From Planctomyces sp. (lineage in GTDB: Bacteria > Planctomycetota > Planctomycetia > Planctomycetales > Planctomycetaceae), in contig JAEUIH010000003.1 of the NCBI GenBank assembly GCA_016795105.1, forward strand, positions 1-64,000: DNA of 64,000 nucleotides, in the 5' to 3' direction. This document shows positions 17,202-26,250 of the stretch, piece by piece. Position numbers and translations under genes: made by a program. Below the pieces are notes generated by a model. The model made no database searches. It was not told the origin of the DNA and saw only the letters and a program-made list of their open reading frames with translations. Numbering within the stretch: the stretch's first letter is position 1; each line of letters begins with the position of its first letter.

Positions 17202-17609
17202 ATGTGCCCCAAATTCCCTGCAATGGAGTCTGCAATGGCGTTGTTGTTTGAGGATGAAACGTATCCGATTCTGGGTGCGTGCTTTGAGGTCTACAAAGAA
17301 AAAGGCTGTGGGTTCTTCGAAAAGGTTTACCACGAATGTCTGGAATTGGAGTTTGAGCTTCAGGGCATCCCTTTTTTTGGTGAGGCTCAACACCGGCTGT
17401 TTTACAAAGGGCGACAACTTAACCAGTCGTACGTTGCCGACTTTATTTGCTGTGGCAAAGTGATCGTTGAAGTCAAAGCTCTAGCACAGTTGAGCGATGA
17501 TCATCGAGCGCAAGTACACAACTACCTGAAGGCAACCGACCTACGAGTTGGGCTGCTCGTCAATTTCGGCCATTATCCAAGACTCGAATACGAGCGAATC
17601 ATTCGCTGA
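17202..17609 (+). CDS. GxxExxY family protein (PD-(D/E)XK-like)
   Basis: 135 residues. The family motif is seen as GFFEKVY, preceded by GACFEVYKEKGCG. The nuclease-like core follows: YKGRQLNQSYVADFIC, then VIVEVKALAQLSDDHRAQVHNYLKAT and LRVGLLVNFG. The D...ExK spacing (ADF ... VEVKA) fits a PD-(D/E)XK fold, so nuclease activity is possible but unproven for the family. A start at 17223 (MESAMALLF) is an alternative. It is followed 11 bp later by a tandem array of palindromic 101-bp units, a neighbourhood that invites a functional link (inference). Confidence 0.85.
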   Translation: MCPKFPAMESAMALLFEDETYPILGACFEVYKEKGCGFFEKVYHECLELEFELQGIPFFGEAQHRLFYKGRQLNQSYVADFICCGKVIVEVKALAQLSDDHRAQVHNYLKATDLRVGLLVNFGHYPRLEYERIIR

Positions 17610-17620
17610 CTTGTTCGGCT

Positions 17621-18157
17621 GACCACGGAAGACACGGAGTTCACGGAACTGGAGAGTGTCGGTTTTTGTTGCCTGGAGTTCCGTGTGTTCGGTGTATTCC
17701 GTGGTGAATGAAGGCAAGGCTGACCACGGAAGACACGGAGTTCACAGAAGTGGAGAGTGTCGGTTTTTGTTGCCTGGAGTTCCGTGTGTTCGGTGTATTC
17801 CGTGGTGAATGAAGGCAAGGCTGACCACGGAAGACACGGAGTTCACGGAATTGGAGAGTGTCGGCTTTTGTTGCCTGGATTTCCGTGTGTTCGGTGTATT
17901 CCATGGTGAATGAAGACAAGGTAGACCACGGAAGACACGGAGTTCACGGTATTGGAGAGTGCTGGTTTTTGTTGCCTGGATTTCCGTGTGTTCGGTGTAT
18001 TCCGTGGTGAATGAAGGCAAGGTAGACCACGGAAGACACGGAGTTCACGGAAGTGGAGAGTGTCGGCTTTTGTTGCCTGGAGTTCCGTGTGTTCGGTGTA
18101 TTCCGTGGTGAATGAAGACAAGGTAGACCACGGAAGGCACGGAGTTCACGGAAGTGA
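17621..18157. repeat. Tandem array of five 101-bp palindromic units plus partial sixth
   Basis: Units begin at 17621, 17722, 17823, 17924, 18025 and 18126 with an exact 101-bp period. Each has a left arm starting ACCACGGAAGACACGGAG, a central GTTGCCTGGA stretch, and a right arm TTCCGTGTGTTCGG then TATTCCGTGGT that is nearly complementary to the left arm, so each unit can form one long hairpin. Spacers between palindromes read GAATGAAGGCAAGG. Unit differences are few point changes. Because 101 is not divisible by three, open minus-strand frames shift from unit to unit. It fills the gap between the GxxExxY gene and the rluB-like gene. Confidence 0.95.
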
Positions 18158-18177
18158 AGGCTTGTCAGGCGGCTATT

Positions 18178-19701
18178 TTATCGGCGGCGGTCGCGGCCTT
18201 TTTCTGCAGGCGGTTTTTTCTTTGTACCGGTGCGTGTGACGGGACGTCGTTTGCCTTTGGTTACCGGGCGTCGTTTTGGTTGTCCAGACTGACGCTCAAA
18301 GCGATTCTCGTTCTGTCCTCGATCCGATGACCGCGAACTCTCCTGAACCTGGCCTTCGTGTCGCGTTCGTCGAGGACGTTCGGTGGGAACCTGATTTGAT
18401 TCTGAGCGCCGCGAAGCCGGGCGTGATGGTCTTGAGTCGTCCCTCTCAGGTCGCTGAGGTCGGCGATTTCCTGTTGCTGGCTTTCGGCCAGCAGCTGGTC
18501 GCCGTTCAGGTCGAGTATCGGCCGTTCTGTCGGTTGCCATACCACCATCGGATATCGCCGGATGACGACGCGCAGTAGAAGACTCGTTGCGTGTTGACGA
18601 ACGTTCGGTTCCAGTGGCCGAGCGATCTCGGGCGTTCGGCGAGCGATCTCGTGATGTCGAAGATCGATCTCTGATGGAAGAAGATCGATCTCTTGATGAC
18701 ATTGAGCGGTCTCCTGCAGCCGAGCGGTCTCGTGGAGTCGCGGACCGATCTCGTGAAGCAGCCGACCGTTCCCTTGATGCTGCGGATCGATCTCGCGAGG
18801 TGGCCGAGCGATCTCTGTTTGCTGATGAGCGATCTGGATTGCTTGGAGTGAAATCGGGGTTTTGTGAGTCGGCATTTGGGCGAGTTGAGGGTCGGCGACG
18901 GCCAGCGGATGCTCCACGGCGAGGTCGTTCGCCAGGACGTCGGCGATCACCGAATTCTTCGCGGCCAGCTTCCATCAGTGCTTTCTTGAGTTCGTTGACT
19001 TCTTCGTTTCGAAGTTCACGGAAACGGCCTGGTGGTATGTGACCAATCCTGAGAGGACCGAACGCAATACGTTCGAGTGCGATCACTTTATGACCGACCT
19101 TCGCCAGCAGTCGGCGAATTTCGCGGTTCTTTCCTTCTTTCATTTCGAGTTCAAGAAGAACGCTTCGGCCTTTCCGTTTGAGAATGCGGACACCTCGAAA
19201 GCGGAAGAAGCCGTCGGAGAAATACATCCCTTCGCGCAGTTGCTGCAGAGTTTCGTCATTTGGGATACCGGCAACGTGAGCTCGATAGCGACGAACGACT
19301 TCGAACCGCGGATGGGCCATGCGTTCAGCGAGTTCTCCGTCATTGGTGATCAGCAGCAGACCTTCAGTGCTTTCGTCGAGGCGGCCCACGGTGAACAGTT
19401 TGTTTCCGTTGGACGGCACCAGATCCACAGCACGAGGTCGTCCCTGTGGGTCGCTGTTGGTACACAACACGCCCTTGGGTTTATTGAGCAGATAGTATCT
19501 CTTGCGAGGCATCCGAAGCTTTTCGCCATCCAGCTTCAGGTCCTGAGTTTCCGGATCGACCGACGTGGCGGGATCGGAAACAACTTCTCCGTCAACCGTA
19601 ACGCGTCCCTGCCGGATGTACTCTTCGCAATTACGGCGGGAGTCAATTCCTGCGGCTGCGAGGAATTTTTGGAGCCGCATACTGGTTTTGGGAGTGTTCA
19701 T
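18178..19701 (-). CDS. RluB/RsuA-type rRNA pseudouridine synthase with long Arg/Ser-rich tail
   Basis: 507 residues from ATG at 19701. An S4 RNA-binding domain (about 8-60: [19 protein letters not shown]) precedes the synthase core with catalytic Asp109 in [17 protein letters not shown] and the [18 protein letters not shown] motif. It would isomerise a uridine in rRNA. The core ends near residue 260. A disordered tail of about 240 residues follows, with some twelve RDRS-type units at a 7-residue period ([18 protein letters not shown]) and then basic PRRTRHEG-like sequence. A GTG at 19752 with GGAG seven bases upstream is an alternative start adding 17 residues; homology favours the ATG. Family assignment is firm, the exact target base is not. 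Confidence 0.88.
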   Translation of the reverse strand: MNTPKTSMRLQKFLAAAGIDSRRNCEEYIRQGRVTVDGEVVSDPATSVDPETQDLKLDGEKLRMPRKRYYLLNKPKGVLCTNSDPQGRPRAVDLVPSNGNKLFTVGRLDESTEGLLLITNDGELAERMAHPRFEVVRRYRAHVAGIPNDETLQQLREGMYFSDGFFRFRGVRILKRKGRSVLLELEMKEGKNREIRRLLAKVGHKVIALERIAFGPLRIGHIPPGRFRELRNEEVNELKKALMEAGREEFGDRRRPGERPRRGASAGRRRPSTRPNADSQNPDFTPSNPDRSSANRDRSATSRDRSAASRERSAASRDRSATPRDRSAAGDRSMSSRDRSSSIRDRSSTSRDRSPNARDRSATGTERSSTRNESSTARRHPAISDGGMATDRTADTRPERRPAAGRKPATGNRRPQRPERDDSRPSRPASRRSESNQVPTERPRRTRHEGQVQESSRSSDRGQNENRFERQSGQPKRRPVTKGKRRPVTRTGTKKKPPAEKGRDRRR

Positions 19702-19940
19702 AGGAATTGCTAAACGAGAGTAAAAAAACTGGCTGGGAGAATCCGGAAGCACCGGAAAACTCCATTTTAATCATACGGGGTTCGAAAATTTGCAGGTGCT
19801 GCCGTCTATGACACGAAATTCCCGGAATGTTCGATTCTTTCCGCAGTTTCGATTGTTAGACTTTCTGAGAGCCCGTCCATTTCTGCGATAATAACAGGAA
19901 GGATTGGTGATCGTCTCCGGAAAGCCGAGTTTTCGAAAGG

Positions 19941-20687
19941 ATGTGGACCGTGAAAATCACTCTGAAATCGATTGGTTCGGCACTTCTTTTCCTGGGAATT
20001 GTAACAGTTTCGGACAATGCGTTCGGCCAGAGCGGCACCGGCGGTCGGACAACGACAAGCGGTTCAACAACTGGTGGTTCATCGAGCAGCGGATCGACGA
20101 CGAGCTCATTCGGCGGCCAGACAAGTAGCCTTAGCGGATCGACATCATCAGGATTCGGTTCGGGATCATCATCAGGATCCGGGTCTGGATCGACAAACAC
20201 GAACAGCTCAACTGGGCGGACCACAGGGACGACCGGCGGCACGGGTGGTGGCGGCACTGGTGGGACTCAGACGTTTGTCGGCGGCAACGGATCACAAACA
20301 TTCGTGGGTGGTGGTCGGCAGTCGACTGGCAATTCGGTAACGGGTAACCGGCAGTTTCAGGGTATCACCGACAACCGACAGGTTCCAGGATCGAATGGTC
20401 AGCAGACCGGGACACCTCGACGCGTTTCTGCCCCGATCAGAATTGGATTTGATTTCCCATCTCCATCCGCATCACCGGGAATGGCGTCCTCCAACGCTCC
20501 TTCGCTGGATCGATTTTTCGGTGCGAATCCGGAGTTGTCGGAAATCAGCGTTGCGGTTTCCCCTCAGGGAATCGCCATTCTGACAGGTGCAGCCCGTTCT
20601 ACAGAGACTCGCCGACTTGCAGCGAACCTGATACGACTTCAGCCGGGTGTGCGAAAAGTCGAGAATCAAATCGAAGTTGCTGAATAA
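19941..20687 (+). CDS. Exported BON-domain protein with Ser/Gly/Thr-rich linker
   Basis: 248 residues. Signal peptide (SIGSALLFLGIVTVSDNAFG) is followed by about 80 residues of almost pure Ser, Gly and Thr, then a GTQTFVGGNG repeat pair (TFVGG twice). The C-terminal 70 residues form a BON domain: ELSEISVAVSPQGIAILTG, then ETRRLAANLIRLQPGVRKVENQIEV. BON domains bind phospholipids or envelope structures, so an outer-membrane or surface location is likely. An alternative start is GTG at 19950. Apparently monocistronic. Confidence 0.8.
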   Translation: MWTVKITLKSIGSALLFLGIVTVSDNAFGQSGTGGRTTTSGSTTGGSSSSGSTTSSFGGQTSSLSGSTSSGFGSGSSSGSGSGSTNTNSSTGRTTGTTGGTGGGGTGGTQTFVGGNGSQTFVGGGRQSTGNSVTGNRQFQGITDNRQVPGSNGQQTGTPRRVSAPIRIGFDFPSPSASPGMASSNAPSLDRFFGANPELSEISVAVSPQGIAILTGAARSTETRRLAANLIRLQPGVRKVENQIEVAE

Positions 20688-20781
20688 TAGCACCCGCTGA
20701 GCCGCTTTTCACTCCACCCTGGTCAGACTACAACACGCACTTCAGGTTCGTTTGTGAGTTGAAGACGGGAGTAGTGAGTCA

Positions 20782-22632
20782 GTGTGGAGTCGTGAAATCC
20801 CATTCAAGGTGGATATCGCGGGTGTGATTGAGATCATGGGTTCATCCCTCTACAGCAGGATGGACACCCCCATACGTGAACTCATTCAGAATGCTCACGA
20901 TGCAATCATGCGGCGTCGAAGTCGAGACCTGGATTTTCGAGGTCGAATTGACGTACAGCAGGATGCCGCAGCTGGAACATTGACGTTCGTTGATGACGGT
21001 ATTGGGTTGACCCCCAATGATGCCGAACTGTTTCTGGGAACGCTTGGGATTGGGATTACCGGGCTACTGAAAGGCCGAGGCTCGGATGCTCAGCGAAGCA
21101 CAGTCTCCGGCGATGGGGATCAGCTGATTGGCCAGTTTGGCATCGGGCTGTTCAGTGCATTTATGCTGGCTGATCGGCTGGTAGTGGAAAGTCGTCGAGC
21201 GGACTGTGAAGAGGGAGTGCGTTGGGAAGCGGGGCCGGGTACGTCCATCCTGTTATCGCATTCAGATCGCGCGGAGACGGGAACGTCCGTAACGTTGTGG
21301 CTGAAAGAGGACTTTCGGAATCTGGCGACGGATTCTGAATTGCTCGAACATGCCATCAAGGAGTACGCCGATTTTCTGGCGATTCCGATTCATCTGAATC
21401 GACAGGCATCTCGTGTCAACCTGATCAACGCGGCCTGGTTTCAGCCGACTCCGGACACAGAGACAGTGGAGCTGGAGTTAGCGAGTTACTTCAATGAGTC
21501 ACCTCTGGATGTGATTCCGATTCGAATCGAGAAACCATCTCCGATAGCTGGTGCACTCTACGTGTCGCCTCAGCGAACACCTGGGTTTGCGGACGACGCG
21601 ACCGTCGCGGTCACAGTTCGTCGCATGGTGATTTCACGCCGCATTCGTGATCTGATTCCTTCATGGGCCAGTTTTGTTCGTGGTGTGCTGGAACTGGAAG
21701 GCTGCAACCCGACAGCCAGTCGTGAAGACCTGGTCCGCGATGAGAGCTTTCGCACGATTCAGATTGCTCTGAATGAGTATCTGTACGATCATCTCGAGCG
21801 ACTTGCCGAACAACAGCCGACTCGACTTGAAGCCATTGTGAACTGGCACCGCTATACGCTTGCAGGTGCGGCGCTGGGTGAGCGCAGGTTGAGGAACATT
21901 TTGCGTCGAGTGTATCGGTGGCAGACATCGAGAGGCCAGCTGACGTTTGAGCAGTGTCTGGCATCCTCGAAGTCCGATCCTTTGTTTGAGTCTGATGCTG
22001 AGTTTGTGATCTGGTACAATGCGGATCGTCGGCAGGAACGTTATCTGGATGAAGTGTTTGCATCCGGGTCGACCACCTGCGTTCATACACTGCGAAGTTT
22101 CGAAGAGTCGCTGCTGGCATCAATGATCGCTGACACGACAGGTCAGGTTGTTGATCTTCGAGCAGCAACACCCTCGTCGGTGAATTTTTCTGAAGCGATC
22201 CTTGGACTGACGGATGTTGAAGAGTGTCCGGCGGTGTGGGAAGAATACTTTGCCGCAACGGGTGCGAAAGTCAAAACGGGACTCTTCCAGACGAGTCAGC
22301 CCGTGATGGCATTTCTCAACGAACGCTTTGAACTCGCTCAGACGTTTGAAGAACTTCGCAAGGGCGGCGAGATTCCTCAGGGATTTCAACGACTGATTGA
22401 TGCTCATTTTCAGCAGTCGCCGACCGGTCGCAACGAAGTCATGCTGAATCGCAGTCATCGGCTGGTGAAACGAGCTCTTCAGCAGGGCGTGCATAGTCCG
22501 CTGGCCAGCGTATTGCGGCTGTTGGTGATCAATGCTCTGCATACCGCGGGTGCCGGTCGCAGCCACGATCTTTCGAAAACCCAGGCTGGCGATCTCGACT
22601 GGATCGCAGATGCGTTGTGGGGGCGAGACTGA
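20782..22632 (+). CDS. Hsp90/HtpG-family ATPase
   Basis: 616 residues from GTG. The N-terminal Bergerat ATP-binding fold is complete: IRELIQNAHDAI (Mg/ATP-contacting E and N), FVDDGIGLTPND, GQFGIGLFSAFM and GTSVTLWLKEDF. A middle domain follows (about 200-430), including the MVISRRIRDLIPSWASFVRGVLE and NPTASREDLVRD segments known from HtpG. The C-terminal third is divergent. Total length is near HtpG (about 620), so it is a full-size but diverged chaperone. The stop overlaps the ATG of a SUI1 gene (TGATG), so the two are translationally coupled; two further genes follow closely. The substrate is unknown. Confidence 0.85.
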   Translation: MWSREIPFKVDIAGVIEIMGSSLYSRMDTPIRELIQNAHDAIMRRRSRDLDFRGRIDVQQDAAAGTLTFVDDGIGLTPNDAELFLGTLGIGITGLLKGRGSDAQRSTVSGDGDQLIGQFGIGLFSAFMLADRLVVESRRADCEEGVRWEAGPGTSILLSHSDRAETGTSVTLWLKEDFRNLATDSELLEHAIKEYADFLAIPIHLNRQASRVNLINAAWFQPTPDTETVELELASYFNESPLDVIPIRIEKPSPIAGALYVSPQRTPGFADDATVAVTVRRMVISRRIRDLIPSWASFVRGVLELEGCNPTASREDLVRDESFRTIQIALNEYLYDHLERLAEQQPTRLEAIVNWHRYTLAGAALGERRLRNILRRVYRWQTSRGQLTFEQCLASSKSDPLFESDAEFVIWYNADRRQERYLDEVFASGSTTCVHTLRSFEESLLASMIADTTGQVVDLRAATPSSVNFSEAILGLTDVEECPAVWEEYFAATGAKVKTGLFQTSQPVMAFLNERFELAQTFEELRKGGEIPQGFQRLIDAHFQQSPTGRNEVMLNRSHRLVKRALQQGVHSPLASVLRLLVINALHTAGAGRSHDLSKTQAGDLDWIADALWGRD

Positions 22633-22973
22633 TGCGACTGCTGGCCGGAACGAAGTTTGATCGACCTCCGCGCTGTGAGCGATGTGATCAGCTGGAAGTT
22701 GAGTGTACGTGTCCTCCACCGGAGCCTGTTCGGGTTCCTCCGCAGAAACAGACAGCAAAGCTTGCCGTTGAAAAGCGAAAGCATGGCAGAGTTGTCACGG
22801 TTGTACGCGGGTTGAAGCCGGACGAGACGGACCTTGTTGCTTTGCTGACTCAGCTCAAAAATGCGTGCGGAGCCGGAGGTGCCGTTCAGGACGACTGTCT
22901 TGAAGTCCAGGGGACTCATCTGGAACGCATTCAGCAGCTGCTGGCAAAGCTTGGATATAAGGTGAAAGCCTGA
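22632..22973 (+). CDS. SUI1/eIF1-like translation factor (YciH family)
   Basis: 113 residues. The N-terminal 35 residues contain a small Cys cluster (CERCDQLEVECTC) that may bind zinc. The SUI1 domain follows: HGRVVTVVRGLKPDETDL, ALLTQLKNACGAGGAVQDD, LEVQGTHLERIQQLLAKLGY. In bacteria such YciH-type proteins bind the small ribosomal subunit and can influence start selection; the cellular role is unsettled. Start chosen by the TGATG overlap with the Hsp90-like gene. The next gene starts about 30 bp downstream. Confidence 0.85.
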   Translation: MRLLAGTKFDRPPRCERCDQLEVECTCPPPEPVRVPPQKQTAKLAVEKRKHGRVVTVVRGLKPDETDLVALLTQLKNACGAGGAVQDDCLEVQGTHLERIQQLLAKLGYKVKA

Positions 22974-23003
22974 GTATTTAGTTCAATCGGCTGACGTGGA
23001 GAC

Positions 23004-24371
23004 ATGCAAATGGACCGCCGCGCTTTTCTGGCCAATTCAGCTCTGGCGGCAACTGTTTCCGCCGCGAATACAAGACCAGCAGCCGGTGAAGACGGAGCCG
23101 CTCATGAAGTCGGCGCCGCTCGTGAAGACGGGGCAGACCGAATTCGCCTGATGACCGAGAATCTCAACCCTGTGATTCAGCAAAACCGGGAAGCGGCCTT
23201 AAAAGCGTTGAAGCCAACTCCGAAGGAAATGGAACGAGGACTGCGACTGCACGCTGAGTCCGTCGTGTTTGACTCCTATGGATTTGCACCTCGAGCAGCG
23301 GTCGATGGAGCTGCGATGCGGCGGGCGATCGAGGCGGGAGCAGATTCAGACGAGATCGAAGATCTGCAGGAAGAGTTCACAATGACTCGCTGGGTGACCG
23401 ATGCGGTTGAGCAGCAGGAATATCGTTCTGCGTGGGCTGCATCCGGAGTCACCAGCGTTTTTCAGAATGCCGGTCAGGAATGTCAGGATCCCCTTCGACT
23501 GCTAAAACGGTTGGCTCGATTTACGTTCGTGACAGATCGGATGAGCGAGTTTGTTTCGAAGGCCTCGATACCTGCGGATGTTGAAGCCGCTCATCGTGAC
23601 GGTCGACATGTTCTGTACTTCACGGGCAATGGAATACCGCTGACACAGGCGTGGAACTCCAAAGAAGACGAGCTGAAATATGTGCGGGTCTTCTATCAGT
23701 TGGGGATTCGCATGATGCACCTGACCTATCAGCGTCGCAACATGATCGGAGATGGATGTGGTGAGACCGCTAATGCCGGGTTGAGTGATTTTGGGAGAAC
23801 CGCAATTGCAGAACTCAACCGTGTTGGGATCATTCCGGACTGTGCTCATTCTGGCTGGCAGACGAGTCTTGAGGCTGCTCAGGTTTCTACTCGACCAGTA
23901 GTCGCCAGCCATACGACGTGTGCCGCCATTCATCCACATATTCGCAGCAAGCCGGACGAGGTGATTCGGGCGATCGTGGATTCGGGTGGTTACATTGGCA
24001 TTTGCTGTATTCCACAGTTTCTAAGAGGCACTGGTGATATTCGCGCTATGCTGGACCACATCGACATGGCCTGTCGCAAATTCGGAACCGAATCTGTCGC
24101 GATTGGAACAGATGTTGCGTATTCATCACAGAACTCAGCGGCAGAAAGTCGACTTGTGGGCGTTCGTCCTGGTTCACGAGAACCGTTTCGGTCGTTGTGG
24201 CCGAAAGAGGATTTTGAAGTGACCGCAGAGATGACAGCGAGCCTTGCATGGACAAACTGGCCACTATTTACTGTTGGACTTGTTCAGCGAGGATACTCGG
24301 ATGATGACATTCGCCGAATCATTGGCCAGAATGTACTCCGTGTTGCCCGCGAGACACTCTCGGAGAATTGA
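23004..24371 (+). CDS. Membrane dipeptidase (M19) homologue with altered active site
   Basis: 455 residues; ATG at 23010 is an alternative start. The N-terminus is twin-arginine-like (DRRAFLANSALAATVSAA). The family scaffold is clear: FYQLGIRMMHLTYQRRN, GLSDFGRTAIAELNRVGIIPDCAHSGW, STRPVVASHTTCAA, SGGYIGICCIPQFL, VAIGTD. The two distal metal-binding His (CAH, SHTT) are kept. The N-terminal HxD of the family is replaced by FDSYG, and the bridging Glu region reads LYFTGNGIPL. The enzyme may bind one metal, act on another substrate, or be non-catalytic. It lies in the operon with the Hsp90-like and SUI1 genes. Confidence 0.8.
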   Translation: MQMDRRAFLANSALAATVSAANTRPAAGEDGAAHEVGAAREDGADRIRLMTENLNPVIQQNREAALKALKPTPKEMERGLRLHAESVVFDSYGFAPRAAVDGAAMRRAIEAGADSDEIEDLQEEFTMTRWVTDAVEQQEYRSAWAASGVTSVFQNAGQECQDPLRLLKRLARFTFVTDRMSEFVSKASIPADVEAAHRDGRHVLYFTGNGIPLTQAWNSKEDELKYVRVFYQLGIRMMHLTYQRRNMIGDGCGETANAGLSDFGRTAIAELNRVGIIPDCAHSGWQTSLEAAQVSTRPVVASHTTCAAIHPHIRSKPDEVIRAIVDSGGYIGICCIPQFLRGTGDIRAMLDHIDMACRKFGTESVAIGTDVAYSSQNSAAESRLVGVRPGSREPFRSLWPKEDFEVTAEMTASLAWTNWPLFTVGLVQRGYSDDDIRRIIGQNVLRVARETLSEN

Positions 24372-24385
24372 CTCGGAGAATCAGA

Positions 24386-25996
24386 ATGCAACTCATTGAG
24401 ACCTGGATTGCCGTTCAGCGTGTAGCAATTTGCAGCATCGCTCTGTTCGTGAGTATGGTGGGCATTCAGAGCGAAGGTATGTGCGCTGGGCCGCCTTCCA
24501 TTGGATGGACTCCATTCGGTGCGGAGACAACTGCAGGGTATATCGGCCCGGATGGTCGGCTGCTGTTGTTTGACGGTGGAGCAGGTGGCTGGCGACTTCG
24601 TCCGGACAGTTTTCCTCATTTGCTTGTTCCCGGATCCCCACTGGTACTGACACCACAGGCTGCCGGAGACATCTGGCCAACTGCTGTCACGGTGAGGCCC
24701 GACAATCGGCTGGTGCGTATGGTGGACGGGGGAAGCCCGCATGTGTTATTGCCGAGTCAGGAGTTTCCGGTTGGCGCGCATCTGGACTATGTGAAAAACG
24801 GGCCGCAGTCACTGGTTACGGTTGTCAGTGGCATGGGCGATCTTTGGCTTGTGGATTTATCAACCGGGACAGGCCATCAGGTGAATGGTCCCGCGGAGAA
24901 GTTTCCATATGGTTCATCGACGGCAATTGTGTCGACAGGAGCTGAGCTGGAGATCTTTGCGGTTGATGACTTTGGAACTTTGCAGTGGTACTCCGGTGGA
25001 GGCGGGCTGTGGACGTCGGCTGCGATTGCAGGTGGACTGTTGCCGGGGGCGCCTGTGGCGGGCGACTTCTTTGATCTGACGCCCACGCCGGGACCTGAGT
25101 TAATCGTTACGACAATTGATGTGGGCGGGCAGTTGAGTGTATGGAGCAAGTCCGCGGGACATCCGTGGTCGCTTCCGATGCCGATTGCTTCCGGACAAGT
25201 ACCGGGCACTACCGTAGAAATCGGTCAGACGACGATTGGTCCAGTGCTGTCCACGATTGGGCCTGGAGGAAACTGGAATCTTTGGACTCAGAATCCAATG
25301 GGGCTGTGGAACGGTCACGTTGTTGGTCCAGGGTTTTCGATAGGAGCTCCGATCGCCTTTGCACCAGCCGTGGGAACCGTCTGGACAATCGATCCTCTGG
25401 GGCGACTGGTATGTGCCGTCTGGGGTCCCAAAGGCTGGGGCGCGAGTTATGTGATTCCAACACTGGAGTATGCTCCGGTTGTTGTCAGTCGGAAATATGT
25501 TGCTCGAGAGGAGCTAACTCCTGCAAGAGTCACGTTAGTGAACACCGGGACGGACCCTCTTCTGGTTCAGATTGTGGATCTGTTTGATCCTCGACAACCA
25601 CGAGAAGAGAAGATTCCGGCTCGGGGTCGAATTCAAATTGAGTTCCGCAGAGATTCAGGTGGGTACCTTGAAGAGGTGTTTCTGATCCCGGGACCGGGGG
25701 GCACATTGATTGAAGAACGAGAACGACACCCGATCCCGCCCGAGCAGCGATTTACTTTGGCGGTTTGGTCCGATCGGGAAACTTACAAAGTACTTCCATT
25801 CAAGAAAGCTCCCAAAGGAGCGCCCAAGTCGGTGACCGAAGGCTTCAGTCGACGTTCGCAGGTGAGTCTCGGCGTGATTCCGATCATGCCGGGTGAATTG
25901 CTTCGCGACGGCGAACAGCTGGACCTGGTGGAACTCTGCAAACGAATGAGAAACCCCGGCGCCGTGGTCCACTTCCCGAAACCAATTCAGCAGTAA
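24386..25996 (+). CDS. Exported beta-propeller-like protein of unknown function
   Basis: 536 residues from ATG at 24386, with GGAG ten bases upstream. A signal peptide (VAICSIALFVSMVGIQSEGMC) is followed by seven or so loosely repeating units with Gly/Trp turns and G-D/G-R-L strands (GPDGRLLLFDGG, RPDNRLVRMVDGG, DPLGRLVCAVWGP). This suggests a beta-propeller (inference). The last 150 residues are different, starting at GTDPLLVQIVDLFDP. Fourteen bases follow the M19 gene, so it belongs to that operon. Its TAA stop overlaps the first bases of a family A repeat. Confidence 0.7.
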   Translation: MQLIETWIAVQRVAICSIALFVSMVGIQSEGMCAGPPSIGWTPFGAETTAGYIGPDGRLLLFDGGAGGWRLRPDSFPHLLVPGSPLVLTPQAAGDIWPTAVTVRPDNRLVRMVDGGSPHVLLPSQEFPVGAHLDYVKNGPQSLVTVVSGMGDLWLVDLSTGTGHQVNGPAEKFPYGSSTAIVSTGAELEIFAVDDFGTLQWYSGGGGLWTSAAIAGGLLPGAPVAGDFFDLTPTPGPELIVTTIDVGGQLSVWSKSAGHPWSLPMPIASGQVPGTTVEIGQTTIGPVLSTIGPGGNWNLWTQNPMGLWNGHVVGPGFSIGAPIAFAPAVGTVWTIDPLGRLVCAVWGPKGWGASYVIPTLEYAPVVVSRKYVAREELTPARVTLVNTGTDPLLVQIVDLFDPRQPREEKIPARGRIQIEFRRDSGGYLEEVFLIPGPGGTLIEERERHPIPPEQRFTLAVWSDRETYKVLPFKKAPKGAPKSVTEGFSRRSQVSLGVIPIMPGELLRDGEQLDLVELCKRMRNPGAVVHFPKPIQQ

Positions 25997-26022
25997 AGTA
26001 GTCATCACGCTCCGCCGTGATG
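25995..26022 (-). repeat. Family A REP-like hairpin repeat
   Basis: Reverse copy: AAAGTAGTCATCACG, then CTCCGC, then CGTGATG. It starts within the stop codon of the upstream gene. Confidence 0.85.
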
Positions 26023-26025
26023 AAA

Positions 26026-26052
26026 GATTGTAGCTTGGGCATTCCTGCCCGA
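26026..26052 (+). repeat. Family B repeat, copy 2
   Basis: TTGTAGCTTGGGCATTCCTG then CCCG, matching the copy at 13331-13361 except for a few bases. GGGCA and TGCCC pair across TTCC. Confidence 0.7.
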
Positions 26053-26093
26053 GCCCACCCCAGGTCCGCGACCACCGTGCGCAAGGGAGTGCT

Positions 26094-26205
26094 CATCACG
26101 GCGGAGCGTGATGAGTACTTTTGCCGGGTGCTCGACATCACGACGGAGCGTGATGAGTACTTTTGCCGGGTGCTCGACATCACGACGGAGCGTGATGAGT
26201 ACTTT
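26094..26205 (+). repeat. Three family A repeats in tandem, 42-bp period
   Basis: Copies at 26094-26121, 26136-26163 and 26178-26205, all forward, separated by TTGCCGGGTGCTCGA. The first has a GCGGAG loop and the others ACGGAG. They end 45 bp before the apbE start. Confidence 0.9.
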
Positions 26206-26250
26206 GGAAATTGCTACAATCTGCGGCGAGTGGAGGGTACTATTTGTGGG

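Noticed and set aside
17573-18121. Several overlapping minus-strand open frames across the 101-bp array
   Set aside because: They are shifted copies of the repeat translation, in changing frames, with no start signals.
17621-18157. CRISPR array
   Set aside because: Units are 101 bp and near-identical throughout, with no unique spacers and no cas genes.
18587-19042. Plus-strand frame with RS/ERS repeats
   Set aside because: Antisense shadow of the RDRS tail of the pseudouridine synthase.
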